A stretch of 64,000 nucleotides of DNA from Aquimarina megaterium XH134. GTDB lineage: Bacteria; Bacteroidota; Bacteroidia; Flavobacteriales; Flavobacteriaceae. Shown here in pieces: positions 7,956-15,643 of the stretch (positions within the stretch are counted from its first letter, which is position 1; every line of letters begins with the position of its first letter). The notes under the pieces were generated by a model that was not told where the DNA came from, did no database searches, and saw only the letters and a program-made list of their open reading frames with translations. Location: NCBI RefSeq assembly GCF_000520975.1, contig NZ_JACB01000032.1, forward strand, positions 107,550-171,549, in the 5' to 3' direction. The position numbers were made by a program, and so were the translations under genes.

Positions 7956-9578
7956 ATGAAAAAGAAAGAGTTTTTATATCGTTTAATCATCTTTTGCGTG
8001 TTGATTGTAGGATGCAAAGATGATGATGACAGAGTTATACCTCCTGTATCAGTCGAGAATCAGGTGCCAGGAGATTTTACCATACAGGTTAACCAGATAA
8101 CTGATAATAGCGCACTATTAGAATGGACTCTCGCAGTTGATCCAGATGATGATGATGTATCGTATACTATTTTTTTGGGAGAGAATTCCATACAATCAGA
8201 TGTACAAGCCGCAGAATTTTTGTTAGAAGGACTTGATGCCCAAACCACTTACAATGGGAAAGTAGTAGCTTCTGATGGAAAAGGAGGAACATCAGAAAAC
8301 ACATTTGCCTTTGATACAGAAGACGGAGTAGTAATTAGCGAAGAAGTATCAATAGCATGGGAAAAATCTTATGGAGGTTCTGAGATTGATGTTGCTAATG
8401 CGCTGCAACTAACAGTAGATGGAGGCTATATTGTTGCGGGTACTGCAAATTCTGATGATGGAGATGTAGGTGGTAATAACGATGCAGATGGATATATAGG
8501 AGGAGATTATTGGGTAATTAAACTAAGTAGTTCGGGTGATTTGATATGGGAAACAAACCTGGGAGGATCTAGTGATGATTCAGGAAGAAGTATACAACAA
8601 ACATCAGATGGCGGATTTATAGTGGCAGGAGCAACCGATTCTAATGATCAGGATATTAGTGGTAATACTTCTTCTTCTGATTATTGGATTGTAAAACTGG
8701 ATGAATTCGGAAATTTGATTTGGGAGGTGAGCTATGGTGGAAGCGGAAATGATGGAGCAAGAAGCATCCAACAAACATCAGATGGAGGTTATGTTGTGGT
8801 TGGCTCTGCAGGTTTTTCAAGTGGGGATATTGGAGGAAATTATGGAGGTTTAGATTATTGGGTAATAAAACTAGATACTATGGGAGCTTTAGTATGGGAA
8901 ACAAATCTTGGAGGTTCTGGATTTGATATTCCGGAATCGGTTGAGCAAACTATTGATGGAGGTTATATTGTTGGAGGATATTCAGAATCCTCAAATGGTA
9001 ATGTAGGAGGAAATTATGGAGGAAAAGATTATTGGATTGTAAAATTGGATGCTTTAGGAAATCTGGTTTGGGAAACAAACCTTGGAGGAACACTGGATGA
9101 TTATGCATATGATGTTCATCAAACAACAGATCAGGGCTATATCGTAGCTGGATATTCAGAATCCTTAGATTTTGATGTAAGCAGTAATAATGGAAAAAAA
9201 GATTGCTGGATTGTAAAATTAAATACCTCGGGAGAATTGATATGGGAGGTTAACATTGGTAGTTCAGAGAGTGATGTTGCCCGCTCTATTCAACAAACTA
9301 CAGATGGAGGATATGTCTTTGCTGGTAACTCGGGAGCAAGTGACTTTGATGCAAGTGTTAATAACGGAGGATATGCAGATTTTTGGGCGGTAAAACTAAA
9401 TCCTCTTGGTGAATTGTCATGGGAAATTAGCTTTGGTGGTCCAGAACCTGATTACGCAAATTCGATTCAACAAACCAATAATGGTTACATCGTAGCCGGT
9501 TATGTTTATGCTCCGGGAGGAGATATTAGTGGTGCTGGCAAAGGTAAGTGGGATTGCTGGGTAGTAAAACTAGAATAA
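7956..9578 (+). CDS. Lipoprotein with fibronectin-like domain and seven WE..GG propeller repeats
   Basis: 540 aa. Lipoprotein signal with lipobox LIVGC followed by K-D-D-D-D, an export-signal-like acidic stretch. Residues about 35-120 resemble a fibronectin type III domain. From about residue 130 there are seven repeats of about 58 residues, each with the pattern W-E-x3-GG...D-x-A...QQT.DGGY-I/V-AG...DYW-I-V-K-L. Seven blades suggest a closed beta-propeller, the fold often used for ligand or glycan binding; no catalytic residues can be assigned. The DNA repeats are diverged at third codon positions, so this is an old duplication. It carries promoter module copy 1 and its own terminator downstream. 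Confidence 0.8.
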   Translation: MKKKEFLYRLIIFCVLIVGCKDDDDRVIPPVSVENQVPGDFTIQVNQITDNSALLEWTLAVDPDDDDVSYTIFLGENSIQSDVQAAEFLLEGLDAQTTYNGKVVASDGKGGTSENTFAFDTEDGVVISEEVSIAWEKSYGGSEIDVANALQLTVDGGYIVAGTANSDDGDVGGNNDADGYIGGDYWVIKLSSSGDLIWETNLGGSSDDSGRSIQQTSDGGFIVAGATDSNDQDISGNTSSSDYWIVKLDEFGNLIWEVSYGGSGNDGARSIQQTSDGGYVVVGSAGFSSGDIGGNYGGLDYWVIKLDTMGALVWETNLGGSGFDIPESVEQTIDGGYIVGGYSESSNGNVGGNYGGKDYWIVKLDALGNLVWETNLGGTLDDYAYDVHQTTDQGYIVAGYSESLDFDVSSNNGKKDCWIVKLNTSGELIWEVNIGSSESDVARSIQQTTDGGYVFAGNSGASDFDASVNNGGYADFWAVKLNPLGELSWEISFGGPEPDYANSIQQTNNGYIVAGYVYAPGGDISGAGKGKWDCWVVKLE

Positions 9579-9640
9579 CCTCCTGTATACGATAAAAATA
9601 GTTTGTAATGATTAGGTTTTTTTGTCCATGCTTTTCATTA

Positions 9641-9690
9641 CCCGGATCCTCATTACCTAACCTAACAAGATAATGGGGATCCTTTTTTTT
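9641..9690 (+). terminator. Rho-independent terminator
   Basis: A 12-bp stem (9644-9655 with 9671-9682, one G-U pair), a 15-nt loop and eight Ts (9683-9690). It closes the propeller-lipoprotein transcription unit and insulates the promoter module that starts at 9719. The rest of the 300-bp gap (9579-9879) holds that module and an approximately 90-nt leader. Confidence 0.8.
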
Positions 9691-9718
9691 CTAACCTACA
9701 GGTAAACCCCTTAAAAAA

Positions 9719-9781
9719 TGTCCGAATTCTTTGAAATTCAAACTTTTCGGATACTTCAAACTGTGACTGTAGTTAGGTTTG
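9719..9781 (+). promoter_or_regulatory. Lipoprotein promoter module, copy 2
   Basis: A 35-bp palindrome at 9719-9753: outer arms TGTCCGAA and TTCGGATA, inner arms TTTGAA and TTCAAA around a central A (9736). Then exactly 20 bp and a consensus -7 box TAGGTTTG (9774-9781). The palindrome occupies the place of the -33 box, where no TTTG is present. Similarity to copy 3 extends over about 93 bp, from TAAACCCCTTAAAAA (9703) to CATTAGCTTTT after the -7 box. It drives the two lipoprotein genes at 9880 and 10701. Confidence 0.75.
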
Positions 9782-9879
9782 TGGCATTAGCTTTTTATCA
9801 TAATAGAAAAACAATAATAGATTTCATAAAGGCCATTGTGAGATACATATTTGGCTATTAATTAACGTAAAAATGAGAG

Positions 9880-10677
9880 ATGAAAAGGATGAAAATAATT
9901 CAATATGTAAGTGTAATTTTTTTTGTTATACTAATTTCATGTAGTAAGGATGATAATGTTCTAAATTCTAATTCTGAACCAGATCCTATTACAAATCCAG
10001 AAAAAAGAATTTTTGATGACTTTGAAGGTACTGGTCCTCTAGTAGATTATATAACAAACAATGCTACAGTATTGCCAAATGTAAGTAGGGTTTCAGGTAG
10101 ATATCATGCAGTTTTAGACGATAATACGAATAATCAGACCTTACATTTTAACGAAGAGCAAGGGCGATTAGATGCTAAATTAGTTACGTTTCCTTTTGAG
10201 TTTATTGCAAGAAATATTGGTATTGGCACTACTGCCAATTCTCAAACAGGACCAGCTCATAGTGATACTCAATACAACTTTTCGGGGATTCAAGTACATG
10301 TAGAAGATTTTAGCTCTATAAACTCTTCTCATGTGGTTATAGGTCACAGAGGAACAAGAAGATTTACTATAGAAGGTAAAAACACGGTAAATGGTATTTC
10401 TTCTGTAGACGACATAGGTATAGATATGGCTCCTTTGGGACGAGCAGATATCCGTATTGTTGGAGATGAAAATTATGAACTTACTTTTTATTGGCAACAA
10501 CCAAATTTAACAAGCAATAGTACTTCAGATGAATGGATACTTTATAATGGTACGGGTAAATTACCAGGAACCGCCCCTTCATACGATAGTAAAGTTTATA
10601 TAGGGCTTATTACATATGCTTTTGGTAACGCAGGTATTCCGTTTGTAGGGACTTGTGACGCTATTGAGATAAAATAA
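9880..10677 (+). CDS. Lipoprotein of unknown function, probable beta-sandwich
   Basis: 265 aa. Signal peptide with lipobox LISC and the acidic sequence S-K-D-D after the cysteine. The remainder is rich in beta-strand-forming residues (FDDFEGTGPLVDYI near residue 45, then GRYHAVLDD, NLTSNSTSDEWILYNGTGK), in keeping with a concanavalin-like or carbohydrate-binding sandwich, but I do not recognise a family. It is the first gene after promoter module copy 2 and lies 23 bp upstream of a Kelch lipoprotein, so the two are probably co-transcribed. An ATG at 9892 is an alternative start. Confidence 0.7.
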   Translation: MKRMKIIQYVSVIFFVILISCSKDDNVLNSNSEPDPITNPEKRIFDDFEGTGPLVDYITNNATVLPNVSRVSGRYHAVLDDNTNNQTLHFNEEQGRLDAKLVTFPFEFIARNIGIGTTANSQTGPAHSDTQYNFSGIQVHVEDFSSINSSHVVIGHRGTRRFTIEGKNTVNGISSVDDIGIDMAPLGRADIRIVGDENYELTFYWQQPNLTSNSTSDEWILYNGTGKLPGTAPSYDSKVYIGLITYAFGNAGIPFVGTCDAIEIK

Positions 10678-10700
10678 ATAGTAACAATAAATAAATTACA

Positions 10701-11714
10701 ATGAAAACACAGATATATATAATACTACTAGCATTTGTATCTACGATCTTTTTATCATGTGATACTGAAGAAATCCAGATAGAAAACTTTGAAAAAAGTA
10801 ATGCCAAATCTTTTATGACCAAAGCAATTAGTTTACATCCTAAGAAGATTCTTAAAGAAACGCCTTTTGGCGGTAGAGCAAATCATACCTCACTTGTATT
10901 TGACAATAAAATGTGGGTAATAGCGGGTAATGGTCCAGGAATATACTATAACGATGCATGGTATAGTAAAGATGGAACTACCTGGATGGCAGCCACAAAA
11001 AAGGCTTCTTTTTCAGCAAGAACAGGTCATGCTGCAACTGTCTCTCAAGGTAAAATGTGGATAACAGGTGGTAGGCTTGTTAATGAAATGAATGATGTTT
11101 GGTATAGTGCAGATGGGGAGACCTGGAAAGAAGCTACAAACAATGCTTCTTTTTCACCAAGATCAGGACATACGATGGTCGATTTACAAGGAAGAATGTT
11201 TGTAATTGGTGGTCATGAAAATGGAGTCGAAAAAGGTGATATTTGGGTAAGTAGCGATGGAGTTAAATGGAATTTAGTTTCTAACCTCGCACCTTTTGGA
11301 GCAAGAAGAGATCATGCCTCTGTAGTGTATGATAATAAAATATGGGTTATAGGCGGTTATGATATCAATAATAACTTTTTAAACGATGTATGGTATTCCC
11401 CAAATGGTTTTCAATGGTTTCTTGCTACCCCAGATGCAGATTTTTTACCCAGAAGAAATCATACAGTAACAGTAGATAAAAAGGGAATGTGGTTAACTGC
11501 CGGAACAAGAAATAACGACTTCGAGTATTTTAATGATTTCTGGTATAGTACCAATGGTATAGATTGGAAAAAAACTTATTTAACTAAAAAATTTCAAGAA
11601 AGAACGGAGCATACATCTGTGTATTTTGACAAGAAATTGTGGATCATTAATGGGTATGCGTTGGATAACGGAAGTCCAGATGATTTTTATGACGATATCT
11701 GGTCTTTTGAATAA
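10701..11714 (+). CDS. Kelch-repeat lipoprotein
   Basis: 337 aa. Lipobox FLSC followed by D-T-E-E. From about residue 50 there are about six Kelch-type repeats of the form R..H..v..d.k.WviGG......ND-v-W-Y-S.dG..W, with six-fold recurrence of R-x2-H and of D-V-W-Y-S. Six or seven blades would make a closed propeller at the cell surface. Such proteins bind glycans or proteins; the ligand is unknown. It probably forms an operon with the preceding lipoprotein gene (gap 23 bp). Confidence 0.8.
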   Translation: MKTQIYIILLAFVSTIFLSCDTEEIQIENFEKSNAKSFMTKAISLHPKKILKETPFGGRANHTSLVFDNKMWVIAGNGPGIYYNDAWYSKDGTTWMAATKKASFSARTGHAATVSQGKMWITGGRLVNEMNDVWYSADGETWKEATNNASFSPRSGHTMVDLQGRMFVIGGHENGVEKGDIWVSSDGVKWNLVSNLAPFGARRDHASVVYDNKIWVIGGYDINNNFLNDVWYSPNGFQWFLATPDADFLPRRNHTVTVDKKGMWLTAGTRNNDFEYFNDFWYSTNGIDWKKTYLTKKFQERTEHTSVYFDKKLWIINGYALDNGSPDDFYDDIWSFE

Positions 11715-11827
11715 TAACAATGACATTTCTGATACACGTGACTATTCTAACTATTGAATTTTACATCCAATTTTTAAGCAATGGTATGTGTCAACGTTTG
11801 AGATTACTTAAATAAAAACAATAAATA

Positions 11828-12433
11828 ATGAAAAAATTAATTCTAATTCTGCTAATAAGCACTGTTCCTATGTTTGGGCAGCAACAAAATAATACAATAA
11901 GTGTAATAGGAGAATGTTCTAAAAAAGTTGATATCGAAAAATATATTATTAATGTCGAATTCAGAGAAGTTATGGCAGATGGATATCAAAATATTGAATC
12001 CAAAAGTATATCACAACTTAAAGAGGATTATAAGAACAAATTGAACACTATAGGTGTGGATTTTGAAAAGTTTAAGGAAAATGTTTTATACAAAATTACC
12101 TCTACGGGTTATGGAGCACAGGCCTATTATTTTTATGTTACAAAATCCCTTGATGAAGTAAAAAAAATACATGCTCAAAAAATGAAAGGAGTAACAATCA
12201 CTTGGGTGGATGTTATTGCCAAAGAAAAGACCAATGAAGAAATGATGATATTAAATAAAAAAGCTATCCAGGATGCTAGAGGTAAAGCCACTCGAATTGC
12301 AGGTAGTATCAATAAAAAGGTAGGGAGTATACAAAGCATAAAAGATACCAATTATAAGCAACAATATTATAATGTGAACAAATCACAAGAACTACAAAAG
12401 CATTACATAACAGTAACCTTTGTTTTAGAATAG
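11828..12433 (+). CDS. SIMPL-domain (DUF541) periplasmic protein
   Basis: 201 aa with a signal peptide ending PMFGQQ. The mature part has the SIMPL pattern: an early beta-strand ISVIGECSKKVDI, a helix with acidic residues, and a late ITVTFVLE strand, with the conserved ARGKATRIA helix near residue 158. SIMPL proteins (for example YggE/OMP28 relatives) are poorly understood and are associated with envelope or oxidative stress. It is a single gene, 113 bp after the Kelch lipoprotein. Confidence 0.7.
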   Translation: MKKLILILLISTVPMFGQQQNNTISVIGECSKKVDIEKYIINVEFREVMADGYQNIESKSISQLKEDYKNKLNTIGVDFEKFKENVLYKITSTGYGAQAYYFYVTKSLDEVKKIHAQKMKGVTITWVDVIAKEKTNEEMMILNKKAIQDARGKATRIAGSINKKVGSIQSIKDTNYKQQYYNVNKSQELQKHYITVTFVLE

Positions 12434-12526
12434 ATTTTTGAGAATCAAATAAAACGGTAGAGGTATCTCTAAAAAACGAAACGAAAAATGATTAACTTTA
12501 AGCTAAAATTAAGTAAGTAATGAAAT

Positions 12527-12558
12527 GAATGTCAATAATAGTACTATTATTGACATTC
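12527..12558. repeat. Perfect 32-bp inverted repeat without a loop
   Basis: Two 16-bp arms, GAATGTCAATAATAGT and its exact complement, meet at 12542/12543. It overlaps the start and signal-peptide codons of a tiny lipoprotein-like frame. It is followed by a weak T-rich stretch, so a terminator or an operator are both possible. Confidence 0.55.
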
Positions 12559-12597
12559 TTATTTGGTTGTAAATCAAAAGCTAAAGTAAGAGAGTGA
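12529..12597 (+). CDS. Tiny lipoprotein-like ORF (22 codons), possibly a gene remnant
   Basis: ATG 12529 to TGA 12595-12597 encodes MSIIVLLLTFLFGC plus KSKAKVRE. This is a complete lipoprotein signal peptide with lipobox LFGC and only eight residues after the cysteine. It may be a real small lipoprotein or the leftover 5' end of a decayed lipoprotein gene; no continuation is seen in other frames downstream. The next gene starts 25 bp later. Confidence 0.35.
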   Translation: MSIIVLLLTFLFGCKSKAKVRE

Positions 12598-12622
12598 ATA
12601 CAAATTAAATTTAGAAATAGAA

Positions 12623-13222
12623 ATGTACCATATATTGACAAAAGCGATAGTAATTTTTGCTCTTCTTTTTTTTAGTACGAGTTATGCACAAAAAAAAGAA
12701 GCAAATACACCATTATATTCATCAGACACCCTTAGGGTGGGATATACATATTGGTGGCCACAATCTGGGCCTTTTATTGGTAATTGTGGCGATACATATG
12801 CATTAGTTTTTTTAGGCACTATTCAACATATTGATGATCCGATTAAGAATGATGATATGCTCTATACTTCTCAACGAGGGATTATTGATATCGATGAGGT
12901 ATTAACCTCAAGAATCCTTAAGAAGAATAGATATGATAAACAAAAGTTCTTTGTTTCAGATTACTTCTATGAGCAAGATGTAAAAGAAGGAGATCGGGTA
13001 TTGGTTTTTTGCTATGAATACGAAGATAATTATAGTATTCCGGGAGGAAAGTCGATGTTAAAAATAAAAGGAGATAATGATCCTATTTTACTATCCATTA
13101 AAAGATATATTCAGTCTAATCAAAATGCATTAGAACTAAAAAAGGATGTGGCTTTATGGAAAAACTATGGTTTAGAGGCAGAGGTAAAACAAGTTATAGC
13201 TTGTAAAGAAACGATGGATTAA
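12623..13222 (+). CDS. Secreted protein of unknown function
   Basis: 199 aa with a signal peptide (hydrophobic stretch 7-19, cleavage near TSYAQ). The mature region has an aromatic patch (GYTYWWPQSGPFIGNCGD) with a single Cys, then mixed alpha/beta sequence. It is not recognised. The RNA ligase gene follows after only 15 bp, so co-transcription is likely, although one product is exported and the other is not. Confidence 0.65.
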   Translation: MYHILTKAIVIFALLFFSTSYAQKKEANTPLYSSDTLRVGYTYWWPQSGPFIGNCGDTYALVFLGTIQHIDDPIKNDDMLYTSQRGIIDIDEVLTSRILKKNRYDKQKFFVSDYFYEQDVKEGDRVLVFCYEYEDNYSIPGGKSMLKIKGDNDPILLSIKRYIQSNQNALELKKDVALWKNYGLEAEVKQVIACKETMD

Positions 13223-13237
13223 CATTTTTGGGATAGT

Positions 13238-14260
13238 ATGAAAGAATTTTCTGGATATGAGAAAATACCTAAAAACCTTAAAAATTTAGGGATCAATGAT
13301 CATGATTTTCGCAAACTGGAAAAATTACAATGGGTTGTTACAGAAAAAATACACGGAGCAAATTTTAGTTTTGTATATGAAAATGGACAACTAAAATTTG
13401 CTAAAAGAAAAGAGTATTTATCATGGAAGGATGATTTTTTTGGGTTTCAAATGGTTGTACAGCGTATTGAAAATAATGTTCTTCAGCTTTTCGAGAGATT
13501 GAGTTTTGATATTAAAGGAGCTAAATATATTTTGTATGGAGAATTATTCGGCGGCGAATATCCTCATCCAAAAGTCACTTCAAATAAGCATGTACAAGCT
13601 ATACAAACAGGAGTGTATTATACTCCAGAAATCGAATTTTGTGCTTTTGACATTGCCATAGAAAATAATGAAAAGTATTATGTGTCATATGAGATTGCAA
13701 TGACATATTTTGAAAAACATGATATATTTTATGCAAGACCTTTGTTTGTTGGTAAGTTTAATGAAGCCTTAAATTTTGATACTCGAATCCAATCTACAAT
13801 TCCTGAGGTGTTTCATCTTCCCAAATTAGAAAATAATTTGATAGAAGGGATTGTGGTAAAACCCTATAATCAAAAAGGGGTAATTGAAAATCAAATCAGA
13901 CCTGTTATTAAACTTAAAAATAAGGAGTTTGATGAAGAAAAGAAATTTCACAAAGCTCAAAAATGGATGTTTACACCAAAGGTATCTTCAAATACAGAAG
14001 AGCTTGCCTTTTTAATAGATGAAATACGCAGTTATATTACCAAAAACAGGTTAGATAGTGTAGTATCCAAAATAGGAGCATTAGATAAAAATAATGAATC
14101 GCGATTAACAGCGATAGAAACCGAATTTTTACACGATGCCATTGCAGATTTTAATGAAGATCATGATCAGGTACTAGAAGAACTCAATGAAGTACAAAAA
14201 GAATGGATCAAAATTAGAATTAAGGTAGACATCAAAAGAGTAATGATTTCCCAGTTTTAA
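13238..14260 (+). CDS. T4 Rnl2-type RNA ligase
   Basis: 340 aa. The nucleotidyltransferase motifs are in order: motif I TEKIHGANF with the AMP-accepting Lys37, motif III YILYGELFGG, motif IIIa EFCAFDIAI, motif IV LIEGIVVKPY and motif V RPVIKLKNKEF. The EKIHG-x-NF form and overall length match the Rnl2 branch of ATP-dependent RNA ligases, which seal 3'-OH/5'-phosphate nicks in double-stranded RNA. The C-terminal 100 residues are helical, as in other Rnl2 members. No polynucleotide kinase or RNA-cleaving partner is adjacent, so a role in RNA repair is inferred from the family only. Confidence 0.85.
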   Translation: MKEFSGYEKIPKNLKNLGINDHDFRKLEKLQWVVTEKIHGANFSFVYENGQLKFAKRKEYLSWKDDFFGFQMVVQRIENNVLQLFERLSFDIKGAKYILYGELFGGEYPHPKVTSNKHVQAIQTGVYYTPEIEFCAFDIAIENNEKYYVSYEIAMTYFEKHDIFYARPLFVGKFNEALNFDTRIQSTIPEVFHLPKLENNLIEGIVVKPYNQKGVIENQIRPVIKLKNKEFDEEKKFHKAQKWMFTPKVSSNTEELAFLIDEIRSYITKNRLDSVVSKIGALDKNNESRLTAIETEFLHDAIADFNEDHDQVLEELNEVQKEWIKIRIKVDIKRVMISQF

Positions 14261-14322
14261 ATATATACAAAGATAATATATCAGTATTTGATACATAAAA
14301 TAGAGTTAAACCCCTTAAAAAG

Positions 14323-14385
14323 TGTCCGAATTCTTTGAAATTCAAACTTTTCGGACAGTACATATTCTTACCCATACTAGGTTTG
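14323..14385 (+). promoter_or_regulatory. Lipoprotein promoter module, copy 3
   Basis: The cleanest copy. Palindrome 14323-14357 has exact outer arms TGTCCGAA and TTCGGACA and inner arms TTTGAA and TTCAAA around a central A (14340). After exactly 20 bp comes TAGGTTTG (14378-14385). The predicted transcript starts near 14391, with ATG at 14413. The flanks match copy 2. Confidence 0.78.
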
Positions 14386-14412
14386 TGCCATTAACTTTTA
14401 AAAATTATAAAA

Positions 14413-15039
14413 ATGAAAGCAATAACAAATTTAGTAAAGGGGATGATGATAGTGATGGTATCGCTATTGATCTTTTCGTGTTCTGATGGGGAAGATGGAG
14501 CAATAGGGCCTGCAGGCCAGGATGGAGTTAACGGAGTTGATGGTGCTAATGGAACAGACGGTAATGATGGTGCCGATGGACAAGATGGTGAAGATGGGCA
14601 GCCGGGAACTGCCAATGTAATTTATTCTGATTGGATTGCAGAAGATTTTGAAACTAATGTAGCGGCTGAAACTAACGAGCAACTTCTCACTACCTTTAAT
14701 CTTAGTGAATTCAATCTCAATGAAGATGTAATATTGGTCTATGGGCGACATGAGGTAAACATACTAGTTTCTGAAATCAAACAACTTCCATATATACTTG
14801 CTTCGCAAAATGAATACTACGGTTTTGAAGTTGCAAGCTTTGTCGGAGGAAGTTCGTTACGAATTGAAGTAACTACGTTGGATGGGTCGACTAATATATT
14901 CACTTTCTTTGATGACTTTAGGTATGTAATTATTCCTGGTGGAGTTGCGGCATCCACAAGTTCAGCTACAAAATCAGCGATAGACTATACCAAGATGTCG
15001 TATGAAGAAATTATAACTTTATTTAATATCCCAGAATAA
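14413..15039 (+). CDS. Lipoprotein with a short collagen-like repeat
   Basis: 208 aa. Lipobox IFSC followed by S-D-G-E-D. Residues about 27-66 are Gly-x-y triplets rich in Asp/Asn (GEDGAIGPAGQDGVNGVDG and on), a collagen-like spacer that probably trimerises or extends the protein from the surface. The C-terminal 140 residues are a globular beta-rich domain that many Flavobacteriia lipoproteins share; its function is unknown to me. The last residues YEEIITLFNIPE are helical. Promoter module copy 3 lies directly upstream. Confidence 0.8.
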   Translation: MKAITNLVKGMMIVMVSLLIFSCSDGEDGAIGPAGQDGVNGVDGANGTDGNDGADGQDGEDGQPGTANVIYSDWIAEDFETNVAAETNEQLLTTFNLSEFNLNEDVILVYGRHEVNILVSEIKQLPYILASQNEYYGFEVASFVGGSSLRIEVTTLDGSTNIFTFFDDFRYVIIPGGVAASTSSATKSAIDYTKMSYEEIITLFNIPE

Positions 15040-15073
15040 TCTTTATAACCAATCATTAATTTGAATTATGTAT

Positions 15074-15106
15074 AGTGAGCAATACAAGGGTATTGCTCAC
15101 TTTTTT
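15074..15106 (+). terminator. Rho-independent terminator
   Basis: Stem AGTGAGCAATA (15074-15084) with its complement (15091-15101), 6-nt loop, then a run of six Ts. It closes the collagen-like lipoprotein gene. Confidence 0.85.
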
Positions 15107-15213
15107 GTACGAATAAATTCTGAAATTTGAATGATATAAATGGTGATGAGATATGATTTGTCATTTGTTGCTCTATTTTTTTAGCCTAAATTAGTAGCCC
15201 TAAATTCTTTTTT

Positions 15214-15609
15214 ATGACGCTAACTATGAGTATTCCAGCTTTGTTATTTCCTGCAATATCATTAACTATGCTGGCCTATAATGCAAGGTATTTAGCTATT
15301 GCAGCATTGATACGGCAATTGCATGAGGAATATTTGACTTCACGATCAAAAAATACCGTATTGCAAATCAAAAATTTAAGAAAACGATTATGGTTGATTA
15401 GAAATATGCAGGCTATAGCTATTGTTAGTTTTCTCACGAGTGTGATTACCATGTTTTTATTGTATGTAGAAAAGATATCCTGGGCTAATATAGTATTTGG
15501 CATCAGTCTTTTCTTACTTATGATTTCACTTTTTTTATCATTTATAGAAGTTCAGATCTCTACCAAAGCACTAGCTATTAGGCTTAATAGAATCGAAGAG
15601 AATACCTAA
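15214..15609 (+). CDS. DUF2721 family membrane protein
   Basis: 131 aa with three hydrophobic segments (about residues 5-22, 67-86 and 92-112). The N-terminal PAISLTMLAYNARYLAIAAL followed by LIRQLHEEY fits DUF2721, an inner-membrane family of unknown function. It lies 34 bp upstream of the histidine kinase and may be co-transcribed with it. Confidence 0.7.
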   Translation: MTLTMSIPALLFPAISLTMLAYNARYLAIAALIRQLHEEYLTSRSKNTVLQIKNLRKRLWLIRNMQAIAIVSFLTSVITMFLLYVEKISWANIVFGISLFLLMISLFLSFIEVQISTKALAIRLNRIEENT

Positions 15610-15643
15610 GAAATCCTTATCTTGTTATGATAAATGCTACTGA

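Noticed and set aside
8360..9570. Regular DNA repeats that could suggest a CRISPR or tandem array
   Set aside because: They are the codons of a seven-fold protein repeat, with about 175-bp periodicity and diverged third positions.
10180..10500. 106-codon frame on the minus strand
   Set aside because: It lies wholly within the lipoprotein gene at 9880 and has no recognisable domain or signal.
14391..14615. 74-codon Pro/Ser-rich frame opposite the collagen-like gene
   Set aside because: It is the antisense image of Gly-Asp/Asn triplets and has no start or promoter context of its own.
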